From assembly GCA_964532225.1 (NCBI GenBank), contig CAZHHM010000010.1, positions 1 to 52,680 of the forward strand: a DNA stretch of 52,680 nucleotides, read 5' to 3'. This document shows positions 16,977 to 24,350 of the stretch, in pieces; within the stretch, counting starts at the first letter, position 1, and the number at the start of each line of letters is the position of its first letter. The position numbers were made by a program, and so were the translations under genes. The DNA comes from CAZHHM01 sp964532225. GTDB taxonomy: Bacteria > Margulisbacteria > WOR-1 > JAKLHX01. The notes below the pieces were generated by a model. It was not told the DNA's origin. It saw only the letters and a list, made by a program, of their open reading frames with translations, and did no database searches.

Positions 16977-18336
16977 CCGTCATCTCTTTAACAACATCCT
17001 TAAAGACCCTTCCTCTATGCTCATAATCGCTGAACATATCGAAACTTGCGCACGCAGGCGACAGCAGAACTTTCCCCGCCCCTCCCGTCATCGATAACGA
17101 CAGAGATACGGCTTCCTTCATATCGTTGGCATTACCGATATTATCCACACCGGCAGCCTTGAGGGCAGCAGAGAACCTTTCCGCAGCCTCACCGATAAGA
17201 ACGGCGCCTTTTGCAAGATCTTTGACCGTCCTTGACATTTCAGAGATATCGCCGCCCTTATCCCTGCCACCGAGGATCACGACGGTATCGCCTTTCGCGA
17301 CCGTCCTTAATGCGACGATAGTCGAATCCGGATTTGTCCCTTTTGAATCGTTGATGAACTCGACATCTCCTATGTAAGCGACATGCTCGATGCGATGCTC
17401 AACTCCGGGGAACTTCCTGAGAGTTGCCGCAATGTCCTCTGCTGGGACGCCGCACAACAGACAGACGGCCGTGGCTGCAAGAGCATTTTCGATGTTATGG
17501 TCTCCCTTGATCCGGATATCATCGGCAGGGATCACAGATTCAATGATGTTCTCTCTGAGCCTGACGATATGTCCGTCATTGATGAAAACACCGTTCTGGA
17601 GCGCAGTCTTTCGGCTGAAGGGGACCTTTGACGGCATAACGTCCTTGACCGCTTCCCTGACCGTCAGGTCGTCATAATTGTACACCGCATGGTCATCCCT
17701 GGTCTGGCTCATGAAGATGCGTTTTTTTGCCTCGATGTACGGGCCCATGGTCTTGTAACGCTCAAGATGGTCTTCGGTAATGTTAAGGAGCACCGAAATG
17801 AAAGGCCTGAAATCCTTTATGGTCTCAAGCTGATAGCTGCTGATCTCCGCCACTATGAAGTCAAGGTCGTTGTCTTCTATCTCTACAAGAGGCTTTCCGA
17901 TGTTCCCGCCCACATCGACCCTCAGCCTTGCGTTCTTCAGTATCTCCCCTATCAGCGTAGTCGTCGTGGTCTTGCCGTTGGTGCCTGTTATGGCGATAAC
18001 AGGTTTTTTAAAAAAGGAGAATGCAAGCTCCACTTCAGAGATGACCGGGATACCGAGCGAAAGAGCTTTTTCGATCACCGGGATATCAAGATGAACGCCG
18101 GGGCTTACTACCACGACATCCGTATCCAGGCAGAACTGCTCCGTGTGACCTCCGAACTCGAAATATGCCCGTGTCTGGTCCTCTATATCGGTCAGCCTGA
18201 CCTTTTCCTCGACCTTCTCCCTGGACCTTGAATCAGATATTTTTACAAGAGCTCCGCTGTTCAGGAGCTTTTTGGCTGCCGACATCCCTGATCTTGCAAG
18301 TCCGAGTATAGTGAACTTTTTGTCTTTTACTTCCAT
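16963..18336 (-). CDS. murD: UDP-N-acetylmuramoyl-L-alanine--D-glutamate ligase
   Basis: This Mur ligase adds D-Glu to UDP-MurNAc-L-Ala, 457 aa. The N-terminal GLARSGMSAAKKL loop, ATP loop ITGTNGKTTTTTLIG, LNITEDHLERY motif, HRIEHVAYIGDVEFINDSKGTN and LSPACASFDMFSDYEHRG are classic MurD. The gene lies four bases after mraY and has a G-rich ribosome site before its ATG. It is followed by ftsW. Confidence 0.96.
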   Translation of the reverse strand: MEVKDKKFTILGLARSGMSAAKKLLNSGALVKISDSRSREKVEEKVRLTDIEDQTRAYFEFGGHTEQFCLDTDVVVVSPGVHLDIPVIEKALSLGIPVISEVELAFSFFKKPVIAITGTNGKTTTTTLIGEILKNARLRVDVGGNIGKPLVEIEDNDLDFIVAEISSYQLETIKDFRPFISVLLNITEDHLERYKTMGPYIEAKKRIFMSQTRDDHAVYNYDDLTVREAVKDVMPSKVPFSRKTALQNGVFINDGHIVRLRENIIESVIPADDIRIKGDHNIENALAATAVCLLCGVPAEDIAATLRKFPGVEHRIEHVAYIGDVEFINDSKGTNPDSTIVALRTVAKGDTVVILGGRDKGGDISEMSRTVKDLAKGAVLIGEAAERFSAALKAAGVDNIGNANDMKEAVSLSLSMTGGAGKVLLSPACASFDMFSDYEHRGRVFKDVVKEMTDGTR

Positions 18337-18340
18337 TACC

Positions 18341-19288
18341 CTACCTTATCATATATCCCGCAACCGCGAACACCACCGCAGCCGCCCAGAACATTGATAC
18401 GACCGCGGTCTCTTTCATCCCTGACATCTCAAAATGATGATGCAGGGGTGACATCCTGAATATCCTCCTGCCCGTTCTCTTGAAATATGAGACCTGCAGG
18501 ATCACCGAGGCCGTTTCGATCACGAAAACACCCCCGACAAGGACAAGCAGGAATTCCTTATGCAAAAGAACGGCTATGCAAGCCAGCAGGGCGCCGATCC
18601 CCAGAGACCCGGTATCTCCCATGAATATCTTTGCCGGATGCAGGTTCAGGACGAGGAATCCTGCGATACTCCCTATCGCTATGGCACAGAGCCCTGCGAT
18701 GTCGCCTTCTCCTGTTTTGAGTGATATGAACATAAAGGAAATGAATGCCGCTAGCGACACCCCTCCAAGCAGTCCGTCGAGACCGTCGGTCAGGTTAGCC
18801 GCGTTCGACGAAGCGACAAGCATGAACGAAGAAAGGACAAAATACAGTACAGGAAAAGAGAACCCGGTCAGTCTGGCCAGGCCTTTGACGCTTTCATTGT
18901 GCCCCGAAAGGACAATGAAGAACGCGAACATCAAGGCAGCCGCTATCTGGAGCAGGATCTTTTGTTTTGAGGTAAGGCCAAGGTTCCTTGTCTTCATTAT
19001 CTTTATCAGATCATCGGCCAATCCCATTAGACAAAATGCCAATACTGCAGCAAGCGCTAACAGCATATTCGTATCGATATCGATGAACACACCGGCACAT
19101 ACGAAAAGAGAAGTGAATATGGCCACACCGCCGAAAGAGGGAGTGCCTGACTTGCTTTTATGCGATCCCGGCGCCTCTTCCCTGACCTGTTGCCCGATCT
19201 TTAAGCTCTTTGAAAAGACTATGGTCCCGTAAGCGACCGAAAAGGACAATGCTGCAGATATCAGTATGAGCGGAAGGAGCTGTAACAT
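18341..19288 (-). CDS. mraY: Phospho-MurNAc-pentapeptide transferase
   Basis: This membrane enzyme attaches phospho-MurNAc-pentapeptide to undecaprenyl phosphate, forming lipid I, 315 aa with about ten helices. It shows KSGTPSFGGVAIF, NLTDGLDGLLGG with catalytic aspartates, GDTGSLGIGALLA and the MSPLHHHFEMSGM cluster. No Shine-Dalgarno is present; a TATAAT box ends seven bases before the ATG, implying a leaderless mRNA. It begins the wall-synthesis block immediately after a terminator; murE and murF, its usual upstream neighbours, are not here. Confidence 0.95.
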   Translation of the reverse strand: MLQLLPLILISAALSFSVAYGTIVFSKSLKIGQQVREEAPGSHKSKSGTPSFGGVAIFTSLFVCAGVFIDIDTNMLLALAAVLAFCLMGLADDLIKIMKTRNLGLTSKQKILLQIAAALMFAFFIVLSGHNESVKGLARLTGFSFPVLYFVLSSFMLVASSNAANLTDGLDGLLGGVSLAAFISFMFISLKTGEGDIAGLCAIAIGSIAGFLVLNLHPAKIFMGDTGSLGIGALLACIAVLLHKEFLLVLVGGVFVIETASVILQVSYFKRTGRRIFRMSPLHHHFEMSGMKETAVVSMFWAAAVVFAVAGYMIR

Positions 19289-19295
19289 ATATCAA

Positions 19296-19301
19296 ATTAT
19301 A
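19296..19301 (-). promoter_or_regulatory. -10 box of the mraY unit
   Basis: A TATAAT box on the minus strand ends seven bases before the mraY ATG, downstream of the terminator at 19312-19351. No good -35 box is visible at the right spacing. The position predicts transcription starting on or beside the start codon. Confidence 0.55.
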
Positions 19302-19311
19302 TATTAAGGAG

Positions 19312-19351
19312 GTGAAATAAAAAAGCCTCCGCCATAAAGGCAGAGGCTTTT
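19312..19351 (-). terminator. Intrinsic terminator of the secG unit
   Basis: The minus-strand RNA forms a hairpin with 12 paired positions and one mismatch: AAAAGCCTC-x-GCC pairs with GGC-x-GAGGCTTTT around a five-base loop (19321-19351). It is followed by a U-rich run (19312-19320). It lies 14 bases past the stop of the small barrel-like gene. Confidence 0.85.
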
Positions 19352-19364
19352 GTCTGTTACCGGA

Positions 19365-19862
19365 TTATATGAACAGGTGCGCTGATATCAGCAATCCTGT
19401 GTTCAGGATGCTGAAGCTGCTTGCGCCCGCAGCGGATGAGAACGAGAACGGAGTGATATACATGCCAACTTCGACAGAATCATTGGCCATGAACTCTATA
19501 CCAAGGTCCCAGTTAAGCATGGTGGTCGTTGCTCCTGCAGCCGAAGCGAGGCCAAGCCTTCCGCCCGTGAACAGGTCATAGCCTCCCACTTTACCGATCT
19601 TGCCGTTTATCGCGGCCATCAGGTTCATGTTGGTGGCACCTGCTGCCGAAACAACACCCAGCCCGGCCTGCATGTTAAGAGTGTCTGAAAGATTGAACTT
19701 GATCGTGGGCATCGCGCCTGCCTGGCTGAATCCCGCAACACCTACACCAAAGCTCTTTGCTGAGCTTGCCTTTGCGGAAGCCTTAACGGAGGTGGACTTT
19801 TGGGCAAATGCGGCCGGGACCAGAAGAGCAACGATCAATAAAGCGACAACGGTCTTTTTCAT
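19365..19862 (-). CDS. Small secreted protein, probable 8-strand outer-membrane barrel
   Basis: The protein is 165 aa. A clear Sec signal peptide (KKTVVALLIVALLVPAAFA, cleavage about residue 20) is followed by a Lys/Ser/Ala-rich stretch. The mature part alternates short amphipathic strands with four copies of a loop: SQAGAMP (46-52), SAAGATN (72-78), SAAGATT (107-113) and SAAGASS (143-149). It ends ISAHLFI. Four loops joining eight strands would suit an OmpX-sized barrel. I recognise no named family. An AAAGGAG site lies six bases before the ATG and a terminator follows. The function is unknown. Confidence 0.7.
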   Translation of the reverse strand: MKKTVVALLIVALLVPAAFAQKSTSVKASAKASSAKSFGVGVAGFSQAGAMPTIKFNLSDTLNMQAGLGVVSAAGATNMNLMAAINGKIGKVGGYDLFTGGRLGLASAAGATTTMLNWDLGIEFMANDSVEVGMYITPFSFSSAAGASSFSILNTGLLISAHLFI

Positions 19863-19895
19863 CTCTTTCTCCTTTCGTTTTTTAGGGAACCCTAC

Positions 19896-20555
19896 TTAAT
19901 AATTGTCCTTGCCCCTGAGCATCGATGCAAGGAAACTGGCAGCTATGTCCTTGCAGCCGAGCCCGAAGGCAATTGCGCCTGCCAGAGCAAAGAAGCCGAG
20001 TATGATATCCAGCTTTGAGATTATCAAAGCAGTGGATACTCCTAATTTATCCAGCCCGTAGATCACACCGAAGGCCATTACGGAATACTGGGCTGCCTTC
20101 GCGATAAGCTTATGTCCCGGGACCTGCAGGGACGACCCTATCAGCAGTATGGCCCCCGAGAGGAACATGGACAGTACAACAGAGAGTGAAACAACAAAGA
20201 CCGCGTTAACGGCGTTCACCGTGACATATTGAAGTATGGACCGTATAAGTCCCATGGCGGTCGTAAAGCCCATAAGATATACGATATTCAGGCCTATGGT
20301 AAGGAGCGCCACCCAGAAAACAGCGTCGCCAAGGAGCTTAACTGTTCCCGAAGATATCTCGGAAGACCTCAAAGCGGCGTCCATACCGATCTTTTCTGAA
20401 GCCACATCAGCCTTGACAAGCCTAAGGAGCTTTACGAATACCAGCTGTAAGGCCTTTGCCACCAATGCTCCCAAGACTATCAACACAGCAGCGATCACGA
20501 TCTTTGCAATATGTGTTCCCAGAGCAGTATCAAGAAGTCCGGCAAGGTCGATCAT
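19896..20555 (-). CDS. TM-helix-repeat membrane protein, MscS-like
   Basis: The protein is 219 aa with about five membrane segments. The motif DIILGFFALAGAIAFGLGCKDIAASFLA resembles the conserved pore helix of small mechanosensitive channels (seen in two parts: LDIILGFFALAG and AIAFGLGCKDIA), and the N-terminal part resembles the TM_helix repeat family (PF05552). The cytoplasmic beta domain of full MscS channels is missing. It may be a small channel or channel regulator. An AAAGGA site precedes the ATG and it is co-directional with secG 14 bases upstream. Confidence 0.65.
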   Translation of the reverse strand: MIDLAGLLDTALGTHIAKIVIAAVLIVLGALVAKALQLVFVKLLRLVKADVASEKIGMDAALRSSEISSGTVKLLGDAVFWVALLTIGLNIVYLMGFTTAMGLIRSILQYVTVNAVNAVFVVSLSVVLSMFLSGAILLIGSSLQVPGHKLIAKAAQYSVMAFGVIYGLDKLGVSTALIISKLDIILGFFALAGAIAFGLGCKDIAASFLASMLRGKDNY

Positions 20556-20569
20556 ACGAAAAGTCCTTT

Positions 20570-20785
20570 CTAGATGAAATTGATGATAAGGGACAGCACA
20601 ATGAAAGATACGGCAAGGAAATAAGTGATCTTGTCCAGCCCCTCTTCAAGGCCCTTTTGAGAACCAAAGATATGAGCGGTCCCGCCTATTCCTCCAAGAC
20701 CCTCGCCCTTCGCGCTGTGCAGAAGCACCGCTACTATAAGACCCAGCCCGGACAATACCTGCAGACCAATTAAAAATATTTTCAT
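20570..20785 (-). CDS. secG: Preprotein translocase subunit SecG
   Basis: This auxiliary subunit of the SecYEG channel is 71 aa with two membrane helices (about 3-20 and 53-70). Between them lies the family loop LHSAKGEGLGGIGGTAHIFGSQKG. The gene is the first of a three-gene unit ending at the terminator. A TTGACA/TAAAAA promoter lies just upstream, predicting a leader of only about seven bases and no Shine-Dalgarno. Confidence 0.93.
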   Translation of the reverse strand: MKIFLIGLQVLSGLGLIVAVLLHSAKGEGLGGIGGTAHIFGSQKGLEEGLDKITYFLAVSFIVLSLIINFI

Positions 20786-20798
20786 AATTCGTTTCTAA

Positions 20799-20826
20799 TT
20801 TTTACACATAGGACTGTTCGTGTCAA
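20799..20826 (-). promoter_or_regulatory. Promoter of the secG unit
   Basis: On the minus strand TTGACA (20821-20826) and TAAAAA (20799-20804) are 16 bases apart. The -10 ends 13 bases before the secG ATG, so the 5' leader would be about seven bases. It separates secG from crcB. Confidence 0.65.
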
Positions 20827-20841
20827 CATTTCCTGTCTTCC

Positions 20842-21240
20842 TCAAGCCTTCATCAGCAGCCTTGACGCGCTCATCCCGACGAACAAAAGCACCAGAGCGA
20901 GAACGTTCTGCAGGACGATATTGGTCATGGCCGACTCATACTGGCCAGACCTGATAAGATTGTAGTTCTCAAGCGCGAATGCGGAAAAAGTCGTGAATCC
21001 GCCTAGAATGCCGATGAATATGAACAGCCTTATAAGATGAGGCATCTCTATCCTGTCGGATATACCGAAAAGCAGGCCTACAAGGAACGCCCCCAGCATA
21101 TTTACGGTCAGAGTCCCCCAAGGGAAAGCATTGCCGAAGGCCTTATGAGAGATATGCGAAAGAAGGAATCTCAGCATGGAGCCGACCCCGCCGCCGGCCG
21201 CAACAGCCAGGAGCTTGGGCATATGCTCCATCATTTCCAT
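20842..21240 (-). CDS. crcB: Fluoride channel CrcB/Fluc
   Basis: This small membrane protein exports fluoride as a dual-topology dimer, 132 aa with four helices. The signatures are GGGVGSMLRFLLSH, GTLTVNMLGAFLVGLLFG and GILGGFTTFSAFALEN (with the central GGFTTFS). Only one copy is present, so a homodimer is expected. It overlaps ndk by ten bases, and no fluoride riboswitch could be found because there is no leader region. Confidence 0.94.
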   Translation of the reverse strand: MEMMEHMPKLLAVAAGGGVGSMLRFLLSHISHKAFGNAFPWGTLTVNMLGAFLVGLLFGISDRIEMPHLIRLFIFIGILGGFTTFSAFALENYNLIRSGQYESAMTNIVLQNVLALVLLFVGMSASRLLMKA

Positions 21241-21737
21241 TCCCTTTTCTGCATGGTCACGGTTCTTGTCACGGTCGGATATATATCCTCGACCATTTCG
21301 TCAGGCTCGAACCACAACTTGATCTCTTTTTCGGCTTCTTCAGGAGTAGCCGAGCAATGCAGGACGTTCTCAAAAACACCCTGAGAGGTTATCCTGCCGT
21401 ACTGCCCTCTTATGGTAGCGGAATCGGCTTCTTCCGGATTAGTGGCCCCAGCAAGCTGCCTTACCTTCAATACAGCGTCATCTCCGCTGTAGACGAGGGC
21501 CAGGACCCTTCTGTACTTTTCTTCATATATCTCTCCGCTCATGTACCTGTACACGTCCTCGAAAAATGGCTTGTCGATAAGATGAGAATAGTGCTCCTCT
21601 GCGAGCTTTCTTGTCACTACCATGACCTTAGCTCCGATTATCCTGAGCTTGGTTTCTGAAAGCCTTGTAAGGATATTCCCGGTAAGCGACTTCTTGATAC
21701 CGTCCGGTTTTATAACGACCAGCGTCTTGTTCTTCAT
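21231..21737 (-). CDS. ndk: Nucleoside diphosphate kinase
   Basis: This enzyme balances NTP and dNTP pools by phosphotransfer through a histidine, 168 aa, about 25 longer than the usual 140-150. It has TLVVIKPDGIKKSLTG, the ATIRGQYG segment and the active histidine in ENVLHCSATPEEAEKEIKLWF. The common GSDS after the histidine reads CSAT here, and the extra length is mostly an NPEEADS insertion and a C-terminal TVTRTVTMQKREWK tail. It lies 28 bases after the tRNA-Ala gene and is followed by crcB. Confidence 0.93.
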   Translation of the reverse strand: MKNKTLVVIKPDGIKKSLTGNILTRLSETKLRIIGAKVMVVTRKLAEEHYSHLIDKPFFEDVYRYMSGEIYEEKYRRVLALVYSGDDAVLKVRQLAGATNPEEADSATIRGQYGRITSQGVFENVLHCSATPEEAEKEIKLWFEPDEMVEDIYPTVTRTVTMQKREWK

Positions 21738-21765
21738 TTTTCTTCTTAAGCTCCTTTACGATAAT

Positions 21766-21838
21766 TGGAGGTGAGCGGGGTCGAACCGCTGGCCTCGACG
21801 TTGCGAACGTCGCGCTCTGCCAACTGAGCTACACCCCC
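21766..21838 (-). tRNA. tRNA-Ala (anticodon CGC)
   Basis: The minus strand folds into a complete 73-base cloverleaf: acceptor GGGGGTG/CACCTCC with one G-T pair, D arm GCTC/GAGC, anticodon stem CGACG/CGTCG with loop TTCGCAA (CGC at 21803-21805, reading GCG), T arm AGCGG/CCGCT with TTCGACC. The discriminator is A. CCA is not encoded (next bases ATT), so a CCA-adding enzyme is required. It lies between pgk and ndk. Confidence 0.95.
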
Positions 21839-21841
21839 AGG

Positions 21842-21902
21842 CCCCGCAGTGCGGGGAAATCACAGATCACAAACACCAGATCACAAAACACGAACAGATC
21901 AC
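21842..21902. repeat. GC hairpin plus three CAGATCAC repeats
   Basis: Between the pgk stop and the tRNA there is a short inverted repeat CCCCGCA-G-TGCGGGG (21842-21856). Beside it CAGATCAC occurs three times (21863-21870, 21877-21884, 21895-21902), spaced 14 and 18 bases; the last overlaps the pgk stop codon. There is no U-run, so this is not an intrinsic terminator. The spacing is too irregular for CRISPR. Confidence 0.55.
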
Positions 21903-23092
21903 TTCTCTTGAAGGATGGCTATGCCCGGAAGTTCCTTTCCTTCGAGGAATTCAAGGGACGCTCCTCCGCCGGTCGAGATATGAGTTATTTTCGACGCCAC
22001 ACCGGACTTCTCAACAGCAGAAGCAGAATCGCCTCCGCCTACTATCGTTACTGCTTTAGAATCGGCAAGCGCTTTGGCCACTTCATAAGTCCCTTTTGAG
22101 AATTTCGGGTTCTCGAATATCCCCATAGGTCCGTTCCAGACCACGGTACCGGCGCCTTTGATGGCATCTTTGAAGAGCTTCACCGTCTCAGGCCCTATGT
22201 CCGCGCCAAGCATATCGGCAGGTATTGCATCGTTTGCAACGGTCTTTACGGTTCCGGCATCGGTCAGTTCGTTGGTAACGACATGGTCGACCGGGAGAAG
22301 GAGCTTCAGCTTTGACATTGCCTTGAGCTGAGCAAGTATGATCTTAGCTTCATCAATGAACTTGTCCTCGCACAAAGACTTGCCTATCTCATATCCCTGC
22401 GCCTTCATGAACGTATAGATCATTCCTCCGCCGATTATCAAAGTGTCGACTTTCTGGGCGAGATTCTTAAGGACCGAGATCTTGGTGGATACTTTCGCAC
22501 CGCCGATTATGGCAACGAAAGGTCTTTTAGGATCGGACAGCGCCTTACCCATGATATCGAGCTCTTTTTTGATAAGGAAACCGCAGACACCGGGAACGAT
22601 ATGCGCAACACCCTCTGTCGAGGCATGCGCCCTGTGTGCAGTACCGAAAGCGTCATTTACATATATATCCGCTAGAGCGGCCAGCTTATTGGCAAAGTTC
22701 TCATCGTTAGCTTCTTCTTCTTTGTAGAACCTGACGTTCTCAAGAAGCGCGACGTCCCCGTCCGACATTTTGGATACTGAGCTTTCGACTTCTTCCCCGA
22801 TGCAGTCGTCGAGCTTAAGGACCTTCTTGCCCAGCAAGGATGACAGCCTTTCGGCTATAGATCCCATTCTCAGCTCTTCGGTAACGCCTTTCGGCCTTCC
22901 CAAATGGGAAACAAGCACCACCCTGCCCCCTCTTTCAGAAAGGTATTTGATGGTCGGCAAAGCTTCTTTGATCCTCATGTCATCGGTGATGGCCCCGGTC
23001 TTTTTGTCCATCGGTACATTGAAATCGACCCTTACAAGGACGCGTTTTCCCTTGATGTCGCTGTCTTTCAGGTCTTCTACGGATCTTTTCAT
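21899..23092 (-). CDS. pgk: Phosphoglycerate kinase
   Basis: This glycolytic enzyme makes ATP from 1,3-bisphosphoglycerate, 397 aa. It has VLVRVDFNVPMD, SHLGRPKG, DAFGTAHRAHAST, GGAKVSTKISVL, and the C-terminal WNGPMGIFE and GGGDSASAVEKSG nucleotide motifs. A strong GGAGGAGG site lies six bases before the ATG. It follows gap across a hairpin and has no visible promoter of its own, so it depends on read-through. Confidence 0.97.
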   Translation of the reverse strand: MKRSVEDLKDSDIKGKRVLVRVDFNVPMDKKTGAITDDMRIKEALPTIKYLSERGGRVVLVSHLGRPKGVTEELRMGSIAERLSSLLGKKVLKLDDCIGEEVESSVSKMSDGDVALLENVRFYKEEEANDENFANKLAALADIYVNDAFGTAHRAHASTEGVAHIVPGVCGFLIKKELDIMGKALSDPKRPFVAIIGGAKVSTKISVLKNLAQKVDTLIIGGGMIYTFMKAQGYEIGKSLCEDKFIDEAKIILAQLKAMSKLKLLLPVDHVVTNELTDAGTVKTVANDAIPADMLGADIGPETVKLFKDAIKGAGTVVWNGPMGIFENPKFSKGTYEVAKALADSKAVTIVGGGDSASAVEKSGVASKITHISTGGGASLEFLEGKELPGIAILQEK

Positions 23093-23122
23093 CTTAGTCC
23101 TCCTCCTGTATTGTGTAGAGAC

Positions 23123-23147
23123 AAAAAAGGCGCTTTACGCGCCTTTT
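23123..23147 (-). terminator. Hairpin between gap and pgk (terminator or attenuator)
   Basis: A perfect nine-base stem, AAAAGGCGC against GCGCCTTTT, encloses a five-base loop. In the minus-strand RNA it ends in six U residues, so it can act as an intrinsic terminator. It lies between gap and pgk, which have no separate visible promoter, so partial termination or mRNA processing would set gap above pgk expression. Confidence 0.75.
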
Positions 23148-23157
23148 GTTGTTATTT

Positions 23158-24222
23158 CTACAGGGACTTTGCCATCTTCGAGACAAGGTCCACGACCCTG
23201 TTCGAGTAACCCCATTCATTGTCGTACCAGGACACGACCTTGAAGAACCTTTTTTCTCCCTTAAGGTTGTTCTGGAGAGTGGCCAGCGAGTCATATATGG
23301 ACGAACGCTCGTCATGTATGAAATCGGTGGAAACAAGCTCTTCATCGGTAACGCCGAGGACGCCTTTGAGATAGGTCGTTGACGCTTTTTTAAGGAGAGA
23401 ATCGATCTCCTCGATAGAAGTATCCTTTGCCGCCCTGAAAGTAAGGTCGACTACGGATACGTCAGCTGTCGGGACCCTGAAGGACATGCCGGTAAGCTTG
23501 CCCTTTGTGACGGGGAGAACTTCTCCTACGGCCTTTGCAGCGCCTGTGGTCGAAGGGATGATATTGATCGCAGCGGCCCTTCCGCCTCTCCAGTCCTTCT
23601 TTGACGGTCCGTCAACTGTCTTCTGCGTGGCGGTGTAGGCATGTATCGTGGTCATAAGGCCGGTCTCGATGCCTATGCCTTCTTTTATGAGGACATGGAC
23701 CACGGGGGCCAGGCAGTTGGTCGTGCAGGATGCATTGGATACTATGTTGTGCTTCGCGGGATCGTATTCCGAATCGTTGACGCCCATGACTATGGTCTTG
23801 ACGTCACCTTTGCCCGGAGCGCTGATGAGCACTTTCTTGGCGCCGGCGGCCAGATGGCCCTTTGCTTTTTCGGAATCGGTGAACAGACCGGTCGATTCGA
23901 TGACGATATCTACCCCGAGGTCTTTCCAGGGAAGCTGCGACGGGTCTTTGGTCGCCATTACGCATCTGATCTTTTTGCCGTTGACAACGAGAACGTCATC
24001 CTCAGCCGCGGAAGGGCTACTCTTCTCTGTCTTGATATCGGCCTTGAACCTGCCGTGAACGGAATCGTATTTCAGCTGATAAGCGAAATACTTCGCATCC
24101 GTGCTTATGTCGACAACTCCGACCACATCCACGTCCTTACCCTGGACGCCCCTCTCGACGAGGGCCATGAACACGAGCCTTCCTATCCTTCCGAAACCGT
24201 TGATCCCGACTTTTACTGCCAT
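23158..24222 (-). CDS. gap: Glyceraldehyde-3-phosphate dehydrogenase
   Basis: This glycolytic enzyme is 354 aa. The start at 24222 gives AVKVGINGFGRIGRLVF; the frame is open 13 codons further upstream, but those lack homology and an AAAGGGG site precedes 24222. The catalytic cysteine is in SNASCTTNCLAPV and the C-terminal WYDNEWGYSNRVVDL is typical. The NAD-binding aspartate in VGVVDIS indicates NAD preference. The promoter with TTGACA and TATAAT lies about 80 bases upstream, so unlike most first genes here it has a real leader. Confidence 0.96.
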   Translation of the reverse strand: MAVKVGINGFGRIGRLVFMALVERGVQGKDVDVVGVVDISTDAKYFAYQLKYDSVHGRFKADIKTEKSSPSAAEDDVLVVNGKKIRCVMATKDPSQLPWKDLGVDIVIESTGLFTDSEKAKGHLAAGAKKVLISAPGKGDVKTIVMGVNDSEYDPAKHNIVSNASCTTNCLAPVVHVLIKEGIGIETGLMTTIHAYTATQKTVDGPSKKDWRGGRAAAINIIPSTTGAAKAVGEVLPVTKGKLTGMSFRVPTADVSVVDLTFRAAKDTSIEEIDSLLKKASTTYLKGVLGVTDEELVSTDFIHDERSSIYDSLATLQNNLKGEKRFFKVVSWYDNEWGYSNRVVDLVSKMAKSL

Positions 24223-24300
24223 GATTCTTCCCCTTTCTGTTTGTGAAAATCCCCTTACCAAGCTGATTGGATCGTGGAATTCTATGAGGCGAACAAAAAA

Positions 24301-24330
24301 ATTATATCATCACTTCTAAAATAGTGTCAA
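24301..24330 (-). promoter_or_regulatory. Consensus promoter of gap
   Basis: The minus strand has a perfect TTGACA (24325-24330) and perfect TATAAT (24301-24306) 18 bases apart, with TGA directly before the -10. Transcription would start near 24294, leaving a leader of about 72 bases. It is the strongest promoter in the window, as expected for a glycolytic gene. Confidence 0.85.
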
Positions 24331-24333
24331 TTA

Positions 24334-24342
24334 TGGTATGTT
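24334..24342 (+). promoter_or_regulatory. Extended -10 of the LptC/LptA-like gene
   Basis: The plus strand reads TGG-TATGTT and ends eight bases before the ATG at 24351, the same arrangement as at argS. It lies back to back with the gap promoter, whose -35 is four bases away, so the two may compete or be co-regulated. Confidence 0.45.
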
Positions 24343-24350
24343 CTATCATT

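Noticed and set aside
18480..19232. Long plus-strand open frame (250 codons) opposite mraY
   Set aside because: It lies wholly antisense to a clear mraY, is rich in Ser/Thr/Pro/Arg as expected for a shadow, and has no family motif.
19302..19314. Perfect Shine-Dalgarno AAGGAGGTGA on the plus strand (anti-SD-like on the minus strand)
   Set aside because: No start codon follows on the plus strand. On the minus strand it falls in the spacer upstream of the mraY -10, so it is probably not in the mraY mRNA.
21842..21856. GC-rich hairpin before tRNA-Ala as a terminator
   Set aside because: There is no U-run after the stem on either strand.
21863..21902. Three CAGATCAC copies as a CRISPR array
   Set aside because: The repeat is eight bases and spacers are only 6 and 10 bases, unlike any CRISPR.
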